Shown: in pieces, positions 45,559 through 57,469 of the stretch | Layout: the number at the start of each line of letters is the position of its first letter | Numbering within the stretch: position 1 is the stretch's first letter | Translations under genes and position numbers: made by a program | The notes under the pieces: model-generated | Database searches by the model: none | The model's input: the letters and a program-made list of their open reading frames with translations, nothing else | Told to the model about the DNA's origin: nothing | NCBI GenBank assembly: GCA_029255685.2 | Contig: CM055319.2 | Span: 29,297,568 to 29,361,567, forward strand | Reading direction: 5' to 3' | Length of the DNA: 64,000 nucleotides | From: Silene conica | Lineage: Eukaryota > Streptophyta > Magnoliopsida > Caryophyllales > Caryophyllaceae

Positions 45559-46774
45559 ATTGTTGGAAACTAAGTTCCACATTTTATACTCAAATCTAAT
45601 GTGAGTTTTGTTTCTTTAAGTTTAGTCATAAAACTTATATGGATCTTATGCATGCAAGATGATATCATAAGATGAGATAGTCCTTACATTGGTTTTAGAA
45701 GGTTTATACTCAATAATCACCTATTATATGAGTCTTCAAACCACCGAAATACCCTTAAACGATCTAAGAAAAATCGTCTCCAAAAGATGCGTATCAAGGA
45801 CCCGATCTCAAACTAATACTAATTTTGTTACTAGAAAATTAGTATAAATATACTAGAAATAATAATAATAATATTACTTTTAATATTATTAGTATGGAAA
45901 TAATTATTTCCTTAGTAAAAACTATTTTAGCTAAGGAATTATTGAGAATGAGGTTTGTAGTGTGTTGGATGAACAACCATCAACTAAAGACTTAGCAAAA
46001 ACTTGTTCTCATGAAGTGTGTGTGTGTGTGTGTGTTATTTATAGGCACATGAGCTTGCTTAAGCAAGCAACATGGCCGGCCAAGACAAGCAAGAGAAGCC
46101 AATGCATGGCTCTCTTACACTTACATAAAGCATCAAATATGCCTTACACTCTTACACTCTCTTACACATCTACTTACACACACAATCACCTTATTCATTC
46201 AAACACACAATCCTCAAACATACAAACTATTACACGGCTGAAAATGTGGTTTTATAAGACCCATTTTATTTTTGTCAATTGTGTTAATTTGTAACATGTC
46301 ACACATGTTTCATAACACATGACCCAATTTGTTAATTGTGCAATTTTAACTATTAAAATTCATAATTTACAAATTTATTACATTTAAATAAATACACTAA
46401 TAATTCGAAATTATTATTGTACAAAAAATGTAATGTCATAATTTAATTACAACTCTTTGTAATTTTATGATCAACCGTGTTCATTCTCAATTTAATCGTT
46501 TCCTAAACGAATAAATAAAACCGAGTAATAAAACAATTTTATTACTTTGACTTTAATTATTATTATAATCCCATTATAAAAATATTCGTCATGTAAAATC
46601 ATTTCCAAAATTTCCAGTTATTAATAAACTTGTATCCAATACAATATTAATTAATTATTCTATTGAGACGGAATTCCCTAAAGATATGACCTTAAGGGAT
46701 CAACTGATCACCACCATCATATGACGATAATGTCAAACTCTAGACAGCCAATCATTATCGATAAATGTTGATCA

Positions 46775-48032
46775 TGTTAGGTTTAACTAGTTGCTCAAAA
46801 CTAATTTAGTCATACTAACAAACCTTTTAATTAACTTTTAATTAACAAAATAATAAACTCGTTTATTATGATCTTATGCATGCTAATAAAATGCGGAAAG
46901 AGGAGAAAACCGTGTTCTTACACTCGGTCCAAGTATTGCAAGGATGATCCTCCGAGTACCCAATATAGAATACCTCCTCCGGATGCACCAAGACAAACCC
47001 CAAATGAACCGAAACTTTGTATGCTAGACTAGGAATCGGTTTTTCCTTAAACTTATTCTAATCACTCTTATTAGAATAATATTTGAATACTACTCTTAGT
47101 ATGAATTTTATTATCTTATAATAAGTATTTTAGAGGTAAAATTTCTCTCTTCTTGTGTAGTATTTCGGCTAGGGCAACAACAAGAAGAGGTTATGAATGA
47201 ATATGATATATCTTTATATATATCAAGCATGCTTATTAAGATAATCAAATTAACTATAAGCATGGTTTATGGGGAAGGGGTTGCCGGTTTTGGGATGCCT
47301 CAAAGGGGAACACATTCACTTCTCAAGACACTAGGGAAGCATCTAGGTTAGTGTTCTCAAGGTGGTCTTTTAATGATTGTGTTTATACATTAAACCCACA
47401 CAACCAACCCCACTTAACCGGCCCCTTAATCCTTAAAAAGGATTTCATTTTACAACTTTGTAAAATGTATAATTTATACAAAGTGTGACATCCTATATGT
47501 CATATAATATGTTTTAGTACATTTAAAACATATAAATATTTATCATATAAATATTATACACAAATAAATCATATTTATTAATCAATAAGTAATTCGAAAT
47601 TACTAATGTAAAATGATCACACATCGTCAATACGATTTACAACCTTTGTATTAATTTCAACCTAATTCATTCTAATTTCGATATCTTAAAATATCGTTTA
47701 ATGTTTAACAATTGACACGTTTCAATTTTAAACATAAATCTTACATTAAGATTTAACCTCTAATTTCTCGATATACGAGTTTAAGGAATATGATCAAATC
47801 GTATCAATATACATTTGATCACTTTATCAATTAAGGGAATTGTCCTAAAGGTGTGACCTAAAGGGATCAACTGACCATCACCGTCACACGACAGTAATGT
47901 CAAACTCTAGCTAGCCAATCATTACCGATTAATGTTGGTCAGTCGACTAATAATTCGTATCATCCCTTGCGCATTCTTGTTATGAGATTTAATTACGTGA
48001 TCGCACTATTGTTGAGGACACATTTCCCAACA
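46775..48032 (-). mobile_element. Solo LTR of a related copia family (family B)
   Basis: TGTTAGGTTTAACTAG to CATTTCCCAACA, 1258 bases, flanked by GATCA (46770-46774 and 48033-48037). Solo LTRs arise by recombination between an element's two LTRs. It shares the two-stem hairpin and the TGAGGACAC-type end with the host LTR, so the families are related. The orientation is inferred from this similarity. Confidence 0.88.
47867..47946 (-). promoter_or_regulatory. Two-stem hairpin in the solo copia LTR (family B)
   Basis: Outer arms TCAACTGACCA (47867-47877) and TGGTCAGTCGA (47936-47946) pair at 10 of 11; inner arms CAGTAATG and CATTACCG pair at 7 of 8. Relative to family A, one T-A pair is C-G here. 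Confidence 0.65.
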
Positions 48033-48458
48033 GATCAGTTGACTTTAAAAGAGTAACACTCCCAGTTGTGTTTCATTCAAATGAGTTTTAATTACGTCAA
48101 CACACTATTGTCGAGGACACTTCCTCCAACAGTCGTATCTTTTACGAACCGATCATCCTAGCATTCTTTTAATTATAAGTTTTATTCATATCTTTATTTT
48201 TGTTTCATCTTGCCTTTACTTCTTTTGCCTTAGCGACATATCAAACTTCCAAACCCCCAATTAGTTACTATAGATATAGACCTAAAACAACTAACACTCC
48301 CAACCTCCTTGTGGTTCGACCCTGACTTTCACTATCTATAGTTAAAGTTTAGGAATTATAAATTTTACCTTTGACACCCACAACGACGGGTATCAAATTT
48401 TGGCGCCGTTAGCGCTAGTGTTAGTTTTTTTAGTCTTTTGTTTTTTTCTTTTGCCGTC

Positions 48459-50012
48459 ATGACCATCGCCCCTTTCCCACAATTCGAGCATGAACCATTG
48501 TATATCTAGTTTGATAGATTAACATCTTTCTTTTCTCAGTCTGACTATCCTGTTAGTATTGGCGAGGTTTGTCGTATCATTTATGATGGAGTTACTGGTA
48601 AAACCTTGATCGAGATTGAGGGAAATTGTGGATGGGATTTTCTTGACCTACCTCATGAGAAGCAATGGGAGCTTCTTAAAAACCTAATCTGAGCCAGTGC
48701 AGATACAGAGAGGTATGAGAGCGCTGATTTTAGTAACCCGGATTCTTCTGTCGAGAGTGATCCTATCACTCCCGTTGCTGAAGATTCGCTCATCCTTGAT
48801 GAGGATGAGTATGATAGGTTACTTGATTCTCTTTCCCTCCCTGTTGATGACACTGACTTGGATACATCTGATGAGTTAGAAATTCATCCCTTGACTAACC
48901 AACCTATTTTTTTAGGTGTTAGTAATGAACATGTTTCTGATACGTTTGAACCTTCGGTTAATGAACCTTGTTTTGTGCAGGATTCATTTGTTAACATTTC
49001 CGATGTTCTTGATAATATTAGTGAATGTTGTAACACCCGAAGAGTATGAGAGAAAAGTTGTCCCACATTGGTAGAATGTGAGGCTTATGATATGTTTATA
49101 ATAACTTCCACCCACCACTTAGTAACAAGGCCTTGTGCTTTTCGGCTTAAGTGAGGACAAGTAACGGGCTCAAAAGTGCACACCCATCTTATTGGGTTTG
49201 TGTTACGACGGTGGTGGGTCGGGTTATTACAAGTGGTATCAGAGCGACCCTGCGACCGTGTGGTGAGCCTGTGGTCGGGAGTACCCGGGTCACACACCTA
49301 GCGGGGGAGGATTCTGGCCCTGGTTGTGGTCAAGTTTGAGGCACAACGAGGACGTTGTGTTCTTTAATGGGGGAGTTTGTAACACCCCAAGAGTATGAGA
49401 GAAAAGTTGTCCCACATTGGTAGAATGTGAGGCTAATGATATGTTTATAATAACTTCCACCCACCACTTAGTAACAAGGCCTTGTGCTTTTGGGCTTAAG
49501 TGAGGACAATTAACGGGCTCAAAAGTGCACACCCATCTTATTGGGTTTGTGTTACGACGGTGGTGGGTCGGGTTATTACAAATGTTATGTACAAGGATCC
49601 TTCGGAGGCTTTGATGTGTTTTGAGACATGTGCAGGTAAATTACTTGCTCAGGAGGCTGATTTGGATGCTCCAAAAGTTGCAACATCAGGGACAGGATCC
49701 GTAGACGGTAGAAAGAGAAGTGTTCTCGATCGAGTAGTACCACTTACTCGATCAAATGATGTAGAGAACGAGATCACTCAATGGAGTGATTCTATGGCTG
49801 AAGAAAAGAGCCCAAAGAAGAAGAAACCGAGGAAGGTATCGGCCCATGACTTGGGAGTTGACGACCCCGGAAGGTGGAAGGCTAGAGTTAAGGGTGATGA
49901 CCCATCTATCTACATGGTGGAGAGAAGCTCATCTACCCAAATCACCATAGCTGAAGGGGTAGCTTGTAGTCAGAACCCGTGGTCAAAGAAATTCCGCATC
50001 CTTCGCGGATAA
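48459..50012 (+). pseudogene. Broken copy of the Athila-like ORF
   Basis: Matches the ORF at 18263-29110. It has a TAG at codon 17 (48507-48509), a TGA after KNLI (where the other copy has CGA), and a TRIM inserted at 49029-49580. After the TRIM, the frame from about 49583 runs to the same C-terminus KKFRILRG. Non-functional. Confidence 0.8.
49029..49580 (+). mobile_element. TRIM (miniature LTR retrotransposon)
   Basis: 552 bases. Direct repeats of about 203 bases (49029-49231 and 49378-49580), TGTAACACCC to GGTTATTACA, enclose about 146 bases with a primer site TGGTATCAGAGCG (49234-49246) and a purine-rich TTAATGGGGGAG before the second repeat. The flanks AATGT (49024-49028, 49581-49585) match. 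Non-coding. It is not the Cassandra type: I see no 5S rRNA promoter boxes. Confidence 0.92.
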
Positions 50013-51179
50013 CTTCTCCTTATTGCTCGTTTTCTTTTTAGGACTATTTTATTTCTTTTTTCTTTAAGACTTTTGGTATTTGGTTTGTTTTAGACTTAGA
50101 CTTTTGCTTTGTTGTTTTGTTTTAAGACTTTTTAGACTTGGTACTTTGGGATGTTGCCCATGTTTTGGGGCGTATAAATGTTATTCACAGGTTTGAAAAA
50201 GGATTAACTCGGACTAAACGAGTTAATTCTGAGAAGTAAAAGAACGCTGCACAGGGAGTGCGCTCGACCGACCAGAAGCATCACTCAGTCGACCAGATCA
50301 CTGTAATCCAGTAATCATTGTTATTTGTCAATTGGTCGGTCGACCAGGTGATGTGGTCGGCCGACCACTGTAGCTGCTACAGCCTGTTCGTATTTACCTC
50401 GGATAGCATTCAAGCATGATTAGGGAGTTTTTCTCCTTACTCTTTCTTTTATGCTTTCATTTTTCTTCTCATTTTCAAACCTTTGAACTAGCATTATCAC
50501 CCAAAACACCGTTAATCCCCGAAAAGGGTTTATCTTTGTGTTTCCTTTTTCAGGTCCTTGGAGTGGCACTGCTGGCCACCGAAACCTCCTGAGCTCCGGC
50601 TGGTTTGGGGAGGTTTCCATTGCGCTTAATCTTGTGAGTTCTTTCCTTGTTTTCCCTTTGTTTTTCCTTTTATGCTTTTTTGTCATAACCTTTGCTTACG
50701 CTAATGCACAATGGAGACATTGTGCGGTTTGGTTTGGGGAAGGGTTTTATGTCGCATGCATTTATTTCATTGCATTTTCCCACACGTTTATTGCATTTCT
50801 GTCTTCCATCGTTTCTTCAATTTTTTTTCCTTGCATATACAAAAAAAAAAATGAAAATTCAAAAAAACGCACGTTTATTTTTGCATATAGGTCGAGTCGG
50901 AACGAGATTATTTCTATGATGACTTTGCATTTTCATATGTTTATGCCTAAGCCTTGCTTGTCAGCCTGTTTAGTATAGAATCATATGCATAGTCTACGAG
51001 TTTTTTTTGTCAAACTGGTCGTTAATCTTGAAAACTTGACTTTTATCTTTGGCAAACTACTTTATATTCTGAGTTTTAGAGCTTATTCCTGGTTTCATTC
51101 ATAACCAGTTGTTTACGAATGTGAGTAGTACTCCCCTTGAGACATGTTACATCAATATGCATAAACATGAACATGAACT
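50013..51179 (+). other. Non-coding part of the second Athila-like body
   Basis: Copy of 29111-30286 with small indels. No gene. Confidence 0.6.
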
Positions 51180-51817
51180 CCCCTTTTTACCGCTTGCACC
51201 ACCCCTAAACCACCGTGGTTGCCACTCCGCCGACCACCGTGCATCTACTGACCTCTACCACCACCCTCACCATTCCCAAATCAGCCCTCGAAACCAGACC
51301 TCTAACACACACGTTCACAACAACGGACTTCTGTTCCTGCACCCGTGTCCCACACCCCTCCTGTAACTGCCCTATTAACCACCTGCTCACACCACCCTCA
51401 TCACAACCAACCACCACCCACGATACCTCACCATACTCACAAGCCCCTGGTACCAACCACTAACCTTCGACACCATTCAACCCCTTGAAACAACCACCCC
51501 AAACTCCCTGACCACCCAGACTCATGTTCCTGCATCTTCTCGTGACTCTACCTAAACGACTGTCTCCCTAAGCTTTCCGACCATCACTAACCATTCGAAC
51601 ACCACCGCATACTCTCCTAACTCCTCATCATCAAACTCATGACTCACGACAATAAAAACAACCAAAAAACATAACGAATTAACAAGTATAACGAACACAA
51701 TCATAAAGCATGAAAACAGAGTACGAATGTGTTTAAAGTCGACATTTATCGCCTCTATTATAAGATTTTCATGGTAGAATGGTGTTTTAACACGAGGTTC
51801 ATGTTATATATATTACA
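51180..51817 (-). mobile_element. Probable Tekay-like LTR remnant
   Basis: C-rich sequence (many CCACC, ACCACC runs) like the interior of minus-strand Tekay LTRs at 58640-59110, ending TATATTACA near 51817. It may continue the fragment at 16252-16606 across the Athila insertion, with the intervening part deleted. The ends do not show a matching duplication. Confidence 0.45.
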
Positions 51818-51819
51818 AG

Positions 51820-52815
51820 TGTGGGGAATAAAATGTGTATTCGCCCTTTAATTACAGGATTATAATGAAAATTACAGTCGTGAATATCGTCATAAGATTA
51901 AAAAGCATAAGAAAAGAAGTACAACCTTTAGTCCTCGCGCAAAAGGCCTAAGAACAGGAATTAACACATATTCCCTCCTATAACTTGCACCCAAGACTTA
52001 GAATGAGACGAGGCCGCGTGTGCTAGAAATCCTCTCCAACTGCCTTGCAATATTGGGAGAGCTATTTAGGTTTTAGATGTGAGATCTGGGTTATAGGAGA
52101 AGGATGCTCTCAAACCCTAATTTTCTTTTGAGATTTGTTAAACAGTGCAACAAGAGCAACTGACATAAGGAGAGTCCTCCTCCTTATGTAGTTGTTTTGG
52201 CCGAAAAATCTAATAGGGTAGGAGTGGGCTTTCCACTCTTACCTTATTCTAATTCGTGATTCGACCCATTTAGCTTTAAGTTGTTCGCGGTATTTTTAAT
52301 TATAAATCGTAACATGTTATCAGATATTAATACAGTCGATATATTAATAATGGTCTGACAAAATACGATATTGTATAATTACCCAAATTAATATAACTGT
52401 TTATATTAATACGCGAATACAATATTTAATTAAATATAACCGTTCATATTTAATTTACGAATTAATCATGTAATCCGTATTAGCTAAAATTATTTAATCC
52501 GTATTAAATAATAATCTCAACATCTTATTGACTAATTTAGTAGTCAATACCTCTGACTAACTGTTTAGTCTTATCCGGCAAAATGTGACTGTATTTTCAT
52601 ACCTTCACATCTCTCAAACGTGTCCTATAAGTGTGACGTATAGGGACCAGTTGATCACCGCCATCCGTATGACAATAACGTCAAACTTATCTAGCAAGCC
52701 AACCGTTATTGATAAACGTGGATCAACTGGTAATAATACTGAAGTATGCCCTTGTGATCCTTAAAGAGATTTAATAAGTCATTGTACTTAATTGTCAAGG
52801 ACACCAGGCCCAACA
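51820..52815 (-). repeat. 3' LTR of the copia element (family C)
   Basis: On the plus strand TGTGGGGAATA to GGCCCAACA, followed by ATCTCCCACTTGTCC, the reversed polypurine tract shared with the gag-only copia. The right edge is firm; the left edge is inferred from TG and the inverted-end similarity. Contains the two-stem hairpin at 52646-52731. Confidence 0.7.
52646..52731 (-). promoter_or_regulatory. Two-stem hairpin in the copia LTR (family C)
   Basis: Outer arms ACCAGTTGATC (52646-52656) and GATCAACTGGT (52721-52731) pair perfectly over 11; inner arms CAATAACG (52673-52680) and CGTTATTG (52704-52711) over 8. Compared with family A, five positions change in both partners and keep pairing. 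Confidence 0.7.
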
Positions 52816-53677
52816 ATCTCCCACTTGTCCGTACAAGGGTATGTGCAATGACGTTATCACACTACATGTGGAGGACACAATCTCCAACAAACTCCCAGTT
52901 GTCTGTACAAGTGTAGGTGCGATAACCGATTCTCATATCCTTTTAAAATTTCTCCCACTCAATGTAAGACAATTTGCAAATCCGCATTCGCAAAGGTCGT
53001 ATCTCACAAGCGATCTGTATCAAGAGTGGTTTCCCCGACTAGAGAGTAACTTAACTGATAAAACGAATCTGTATTCGAGCATGGCCATGCATTTCAGTTA
53101 CTACTCCTCGAGTGGCCCTGAGAAATGATAAAATCCTGATAAGGGTTTGGATATTTCCCTCAACTCGAATCCTGCTGATATCGCGCAGCATGAAATAACC
53201 CAGAAAAAATCCTCTTGGCCCCTGTTACGGTGACCGTGGGAAAGAAACCAAAGTTACCCAAAATCTGCCTTAATCTCAAGAAACAGTTGAAGGTCAAAAG
53301 ACTCGACTCTAAGGAACACTATGAAGGTCATATCCACGACCTGGCACCCAATGTTATAAAACATTTAGGACTCCATAACGATGTCACGGGGTGTCCTACG
53401 AGATATCCGTATAACTCGCCTTTGTGATTGGTCAGTCAGCCGCGTGACTTATGGCTCGTTGAACCCACCATCAACCAACGTCACAAAATGATTACCTGAG
53501 TTATCAGCTCAAGTGGGTAATCAAGGACCAAAACGATGTAATGTTAATCAGTTCACTTTGTGGTGTTCAAAATTGGCGTACAATTCCACATGAGAAACAA
53601 AACATTATATATCATAACAATAAGGTTGAATAGAGTACACGAGAAAATGAATTATTACATGAATTCATAAAAGAGTA
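52816..53677 (-). other. Conserved non-coding block before the copia 3' LTR
   Basis: No credible gene. Similar over several hundred bases to 34104-34800 and the relic at 15690-16150. Shared points include the palindrome GCATGGCCATGC (GCGTGGCCACGC in the gag-only element) and CTCGAGTGGCC. Likely a cis-acting region of the family. Confidence 0.6.
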
Positions 53678-55159
53678 CTACAACTTAGGAACACATCCAA
53701 TTCCCATGGAATGAATGTGCCCATCATGCTTATCACGTGGTAATGCTTTTGTGAGAGGATCAGCTATGTTGTCATCCGTAGCTATCTTATCAATGAATAT
53801 CTCCTTTTGCTCCACGTAATCTCTGATTAGATGAGCTTTCCGTTGTACATGTCTAGCCTTGCTGCTAGATTTATGCTCCTTAGCTTGGAAGATGGCACCG
53901 CTATTGTCACAATAAACGGTGATTGGGTCATTCGAACTAGGCACTACCGAGAGTCCTTGTAAGAATTGACGCATCCATATTGCTTCCTTAGCTGCTTCCG
54001 AGGCGGCATAGTACTCGGACTCAGTCGTAGAATCTGCTGTAACACTCTGTTTAGAACTTTTCCAGCTGACAGCAGCGCCATTAAGAGTAAAAACGAATCC
54101 AGACTGAGATTTCGAGTCATCTCGATCCGTTTGGAAGCTAGCATCTGCGTAACCCGTGGCGCAGAGCGTCGAGTCGCCTCCGTAAGTCAATCCCCAATCT
54201 TTAGTCCTCCGTAGGTACTTAAGAATGTTTTTCACGGCCATCCAGTGTTGTTCACCTGGATGAGCTTGGAATCGACTTGTCATACTCAATGCATATGCAA
54301 GGTCAGGACGTGTGCATATCATGGCATACATGATCGATCCTATTGCCGAAGCATAGGGAATCCGACTCATGCGCTCTTTCTCTTCCAATGACTTAGCTTC
54401 TTGAGTCTTGCTCAAGTGAAGCCCAGGAGTCATAGGAAGGAACCCTTTCTTGGAGTTCGTCATACTGAATCTCTCTAGAATCTTATCTATATAAGACTCC
54501 TGACTGAGAGACAACATCCGTCGTGATCTATCCCTGTAGATACGGATGCCCAAAATTCTTTGTGCCTCTCCCAGATCTTTCATCTGGAAGTGGTTTTTCA
54601 ACCATGCTTTAACCGAAGATAAAAGAGGTATGTCATTCCCAATCAAGAGTATGTCGTCGACATACAGTACTAGAAATACAATCTTGCTCCCACTCGACTT
54701 GATATAGAGACATGGTTCCTCGACTGATCGAATGAGCCCATTCTCTTTTATCACTTGGTCGAAGCGATGATTCCAACTCCGCGATGCTTGCTTAAGTCCA
54801 TAGATGGAACGCTTAAGCTTGCAAACTTTCTTAGGATGTGCTGGATCGATAAAACCCTCGGGTTGTACCATGTACAACTCTTCCTCCAAATAACCGCTTA
54901 AGAAGGCGGTTTTAACGTCCATTTGCCATATTTCATAATCATGAAATGCGGTGATCGCTAAGATAATCCGAATGGAACGTAGCATGACTACGGGTGCAAA
55001 GATCTCATCATAGTGCAAGCCTGGCACTTGAGTGAAACCTTTAGCAACTACTCTAGCCTTGTGGATATCCTGTTGTCCTTCCACGGCATGCTTTATCTTG
55101 TAAAGCCATTTGCATTGAAGGGGACGCACCTTTGCAGGTAGGTCCACAAAATCCCACAC
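53678..55159 (-). pseudogene. pol: Copia pol, second part: reverse transcriptase and RNase H
   Basis: 493 codons open from 55159. The copia reverse transcriptase covers the first 250 residues (CKWLYKIKH, RVVAKGFTQVPGLHYDEIFAPV, QMDVKTAFLSGYLEEELYM, YGLKQASRSWN, catalytic YVDDILLIGN). RNase H follows: GYADASFQTDRDDSKSQSGF, SSKQSVTADSTTESEYYAASEA, RHVQRKAHLIRDYV. The C-terminus ends ADPLTKALPRDKHDGHIHSMG, typical for copia. It lacks its own start: it is joined to the upstream frame by a frameshift near 55168. Confidence 0.92.
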
Positions 55160-57094
55160 GTTAACGTTGTCTCATACATGGAGTCCATCTCGGATTGCAT
55201 GGCTTCTAGCCATAGCTTTGAGTCAGAACTGGTCATGGCACCTTTATAGGTTGTGGGTTCATTACCCTCTAGGAGTAAGACGTCATCTGTATCGTGTTCC
55301 TCGACCATACCAATGTATCTGTCCGGTGGAATAGAGACTCTTCCCGACCTCCTAGGTTCCTCAGGAATATCTACCGCAGCCTCGGTTGAAGGAACTGTTT
55401 CCTCCAATGGTTGCTCGGCAGTTGGTTCTTGAACCTCCGATAACTCGAAAGTTCTATTACTCGACTTGTTCTCGAGAAATTCTTTCTCTAAGAACGTCGC
55501 ACTAGCCGCAACAAAAACACGTTGTTCGGTTGGCGAGTAGAAGTAATGACCAAAAGTTCCCTTTGGATAGCCTATAAAGTATGTTTTGACCGATCGCGGG
55601 CCGAGCTTATCCTCGTGTCTCCACTTGACATAAGCCTCGCAGCCCCAAACCCGAATAAAGGACAAGTTAGGGACCGTTCCCTTCCATAATTCGTATGGAG
55701 TCTTGTCAACAGCTTTAGACGGACTTCGGTTAAGTATTAGAGCGGCCGACAAAAGAGCATAGCCCCATAATGAATCAGGCACAACGGTGTGACTCATCAT
55801 GGATCGAACCATATCAAGTAAAGTTCGATTTCTCCGTTCGGACACACCATTTAATTGTGGTGTTCCAGGTGGAGTCAACTGTAGCACGATCCCACAGTCT
55901 TTAAGTTGTTGATCAAACTCGTGTGAAAGATACTCACCACCACGATCCGAACGTAGTGCTTTAATCTTTCTACCCAGCTGGTTCTGTACCCGATTCTGGT
56001 ATTCTTTGAACTTGTCAAAGGATTCACTTTTATGTTTCATCAAGTAGATATAGCCATATCTAATCAAATCATCCGTGAAAGTGATGAAATACCTATAGCC
56101 TTCTCGTGCGTTGATCGACATAGGGCCACATACGTCTGTATGTATGAGTCCTAATAGGTCGGCAGCGCGCATTCCAACACCTTTGAAGGAAATACGAGTC
56201 ATTTTGCCAATGAGACATGATTCACACGTGCCATATGATTCGAAATCAAAGGGCGATATAGCTCCATTCTGTATAAGCTGTTTTACGCGTTTCTCATTTA
56301 TGTGTCCCATACGACAATGCCATAGATAAGTTTGATCTTTGTCACCTACCTTTAATCTCTTGTTAATCACATGTAATATCTCGGTAGTTTGATCTAAAAC
56401 ATAAATTCCATTCATGGAAACTGCCTTGCCATAAATCATATTGTGTAAGGAGAAAATACAGCTATTATTCTCTATTACAAATGAAAAGCCGAGTTTGTCA
56501 AGTACAGAAACTGAAATAATGTTTTTGGACAAACTAGGAACATAATAACAGTTATATAAAAATAACTCGAATCCACTTGGAAGCTGGATCACGTATGTTC
56601 CCTTCGAGACTGCAACAACGCGTGCTCCATTCCCGACTCGCAGGTCCACCTCACCCTTGGTTAGGGGTTCTTGGTTTCGGAGGCCCTGCACATGATTACA
56701 TAGATGAGAACCACAACCAGTATCAAGTACCCAAGTTCCGCAACTTGCGTGGTTAATCTCAATCATGTGAATAAAAGAAGAAGAAGACATACCAACAGGA
56801 GTAACACGGCCTGCCTTAATGTCCTCGCGATACACGGGGCATGAGCGCCTCCAATGCCCAGTCTTGTGGCAGTGGTGGCATTCCATGCTAGTATCCTTGC
56901 TCTTTATCTTGCCCTGTGAGTTGCTCGACTCACCTGGCCCACTCTTAGCAAATCCTGGTTTCTTGAACCTGGGCTTACCTACTGCTAGGTCGCCCTGAGC
57001 TTTAGCCTTCCCTTTACCCTTTCCCTTACTGGCGATCATGAGGACATCCTGCTTCATGCTCCCACTTAACTTTAGATCCTTCTCAGTCTGTACG
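55093..57094 (-). pseudogene. pol: Copia gag end, protease and integrase (frameshifted, 5' truncated)
   Basis: The frame enters at the Tekay LTR junction (57094). It codes the end of Gag (VQTEKDLKLS, a Lys/Gly-rich patch and the knuckle CHHCHKTGHWRRSC, about 56842-56885), protease WVLDTGCGSHLC, the integrase zinc region HCRMGHI to CESCLIGKM, core IHTDVCGPM, RSDRGGEYLS, LNGVSERRNRTLL, then the integrase C-terminus and the reverse transcriptase start (KLWLEAMQSEMDSMYE). After GAG at 55171-55173 one base appears lost, so the last 26 residues of this frame are out of register; the true frame continues in 53678-55159. Confidence 0.9.
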
Positions 57095-57469
57095 TGTAAC
57101 GCCCCCATTTATCTAAGGGCCTGTACTAGGACTCCTCAGGTAAATAAAGGTGTTACCATCCCGGTTTCCTGAGGCAGTAGATACAAAGGAAGACAAACAG
57201 TACTTTAAATAGAAAATTAACTCAAGTCATGTTCTTACACCCGTAACCAAAAGTCTTGACAACATAAATAAAGTACAACTCAATTAAACTGACTAAGGCG
57301 ATCTAGACATCTAAACTGGTCCGGATCCAAGCTCTTCCTCTCGTAGCTCCCCCTTAGTCTCAGCACCTGTCATTCTGCTCCCCAAAATTGGTTCATCACA
57401 GGTGATCACGAATACACAGGGTCAACCACAAGGTTGAGTAGGTAAAGAATAATATAACAAATATAGTTA

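Larger units (their letters stand above)
32798..48131 (-). mobile_element. Gag-only Ty1/copia element with nested LINE and solo LTR
   Basis: LTRs 32798-34103 and 45561-48131 (the latter enlarged by a solo LTR) run TGTTGGAAACT to CTCCAACA; the flanks GTCGT (32793-32797, 48132-48136) match exactly. A primer-site complement adjoins the right LTR, giving minus orientation. Without insertions the element is about 9.3 kb, with one gag gene and no protease, integrase or reverse transcriptase. LTR net lengths are 1306 and 1308 bases and the sequences are nearly identical, so it is young. The pol-bearing copia at 51820-57094 is a plausible relative that could supply enzymes. Confidence 0.9.
45561..48131 (-). 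repeat. 5' LTR of the gag-only copia element (with solo LTR inside)
   Basis: LTR sequence 45561-46774 continues at 48038-48131. Nearly identical to 32798-34103, with a longer (TG)n tract (46017-46035). Confidence 0.9.
31286..48395 (+). repeat. Athila-like LTR, copy 2 (split by the gag-only copia element)
   Basis: LTR sequence 31286-32797 (TGATGCGTGTCTATT...) resumes at 48137 and ends ACGACGGGTATCA at 48395; net length about 1.77 kb. The interruption is the element at 32798-48131 with its GTCGT duplication. The primer site after this LTR (48401) has lost about 11 bases (GCCGGGGAGGT) next to GGCGCCGTT. Confidence 0.82.
48396..51179 (+). mobile_element. Second Athila-like body, truncated
   Basis: Repeats the layout of 18189-30286 (without the Tekay insertion): damaged primer site, broken ORF, palindrome clusters (50263-50371), and then stops matching after ATGAACATGAACT at 51179. 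With the two LTRs this makes LTR-body-LTR-body, as expected from unequal recombination between Athila copies. The third LTR is missing. Confidence 0.75.
51820..57094 (-). mobile_element. Ty1/copia element with gag-pol, 5' part cut off
   Basis: Left LTR (51820-52815), non-coding block (52816-53677), reverse transcriptase/RNase H, integrase, protease and the end of gag. At 57095 a Tekay-family LTR interrupts gag, so the first part of gag, the primer site and the 5' LTR would be beyond the window. One frameshift breaks pol. Confidence 0.88.

Noticed and set aside
49029..49580. Cassandra TRIM carrying 5S rRNA
   Set aside because: No 5S promoter sequence found in its terminal repeats.
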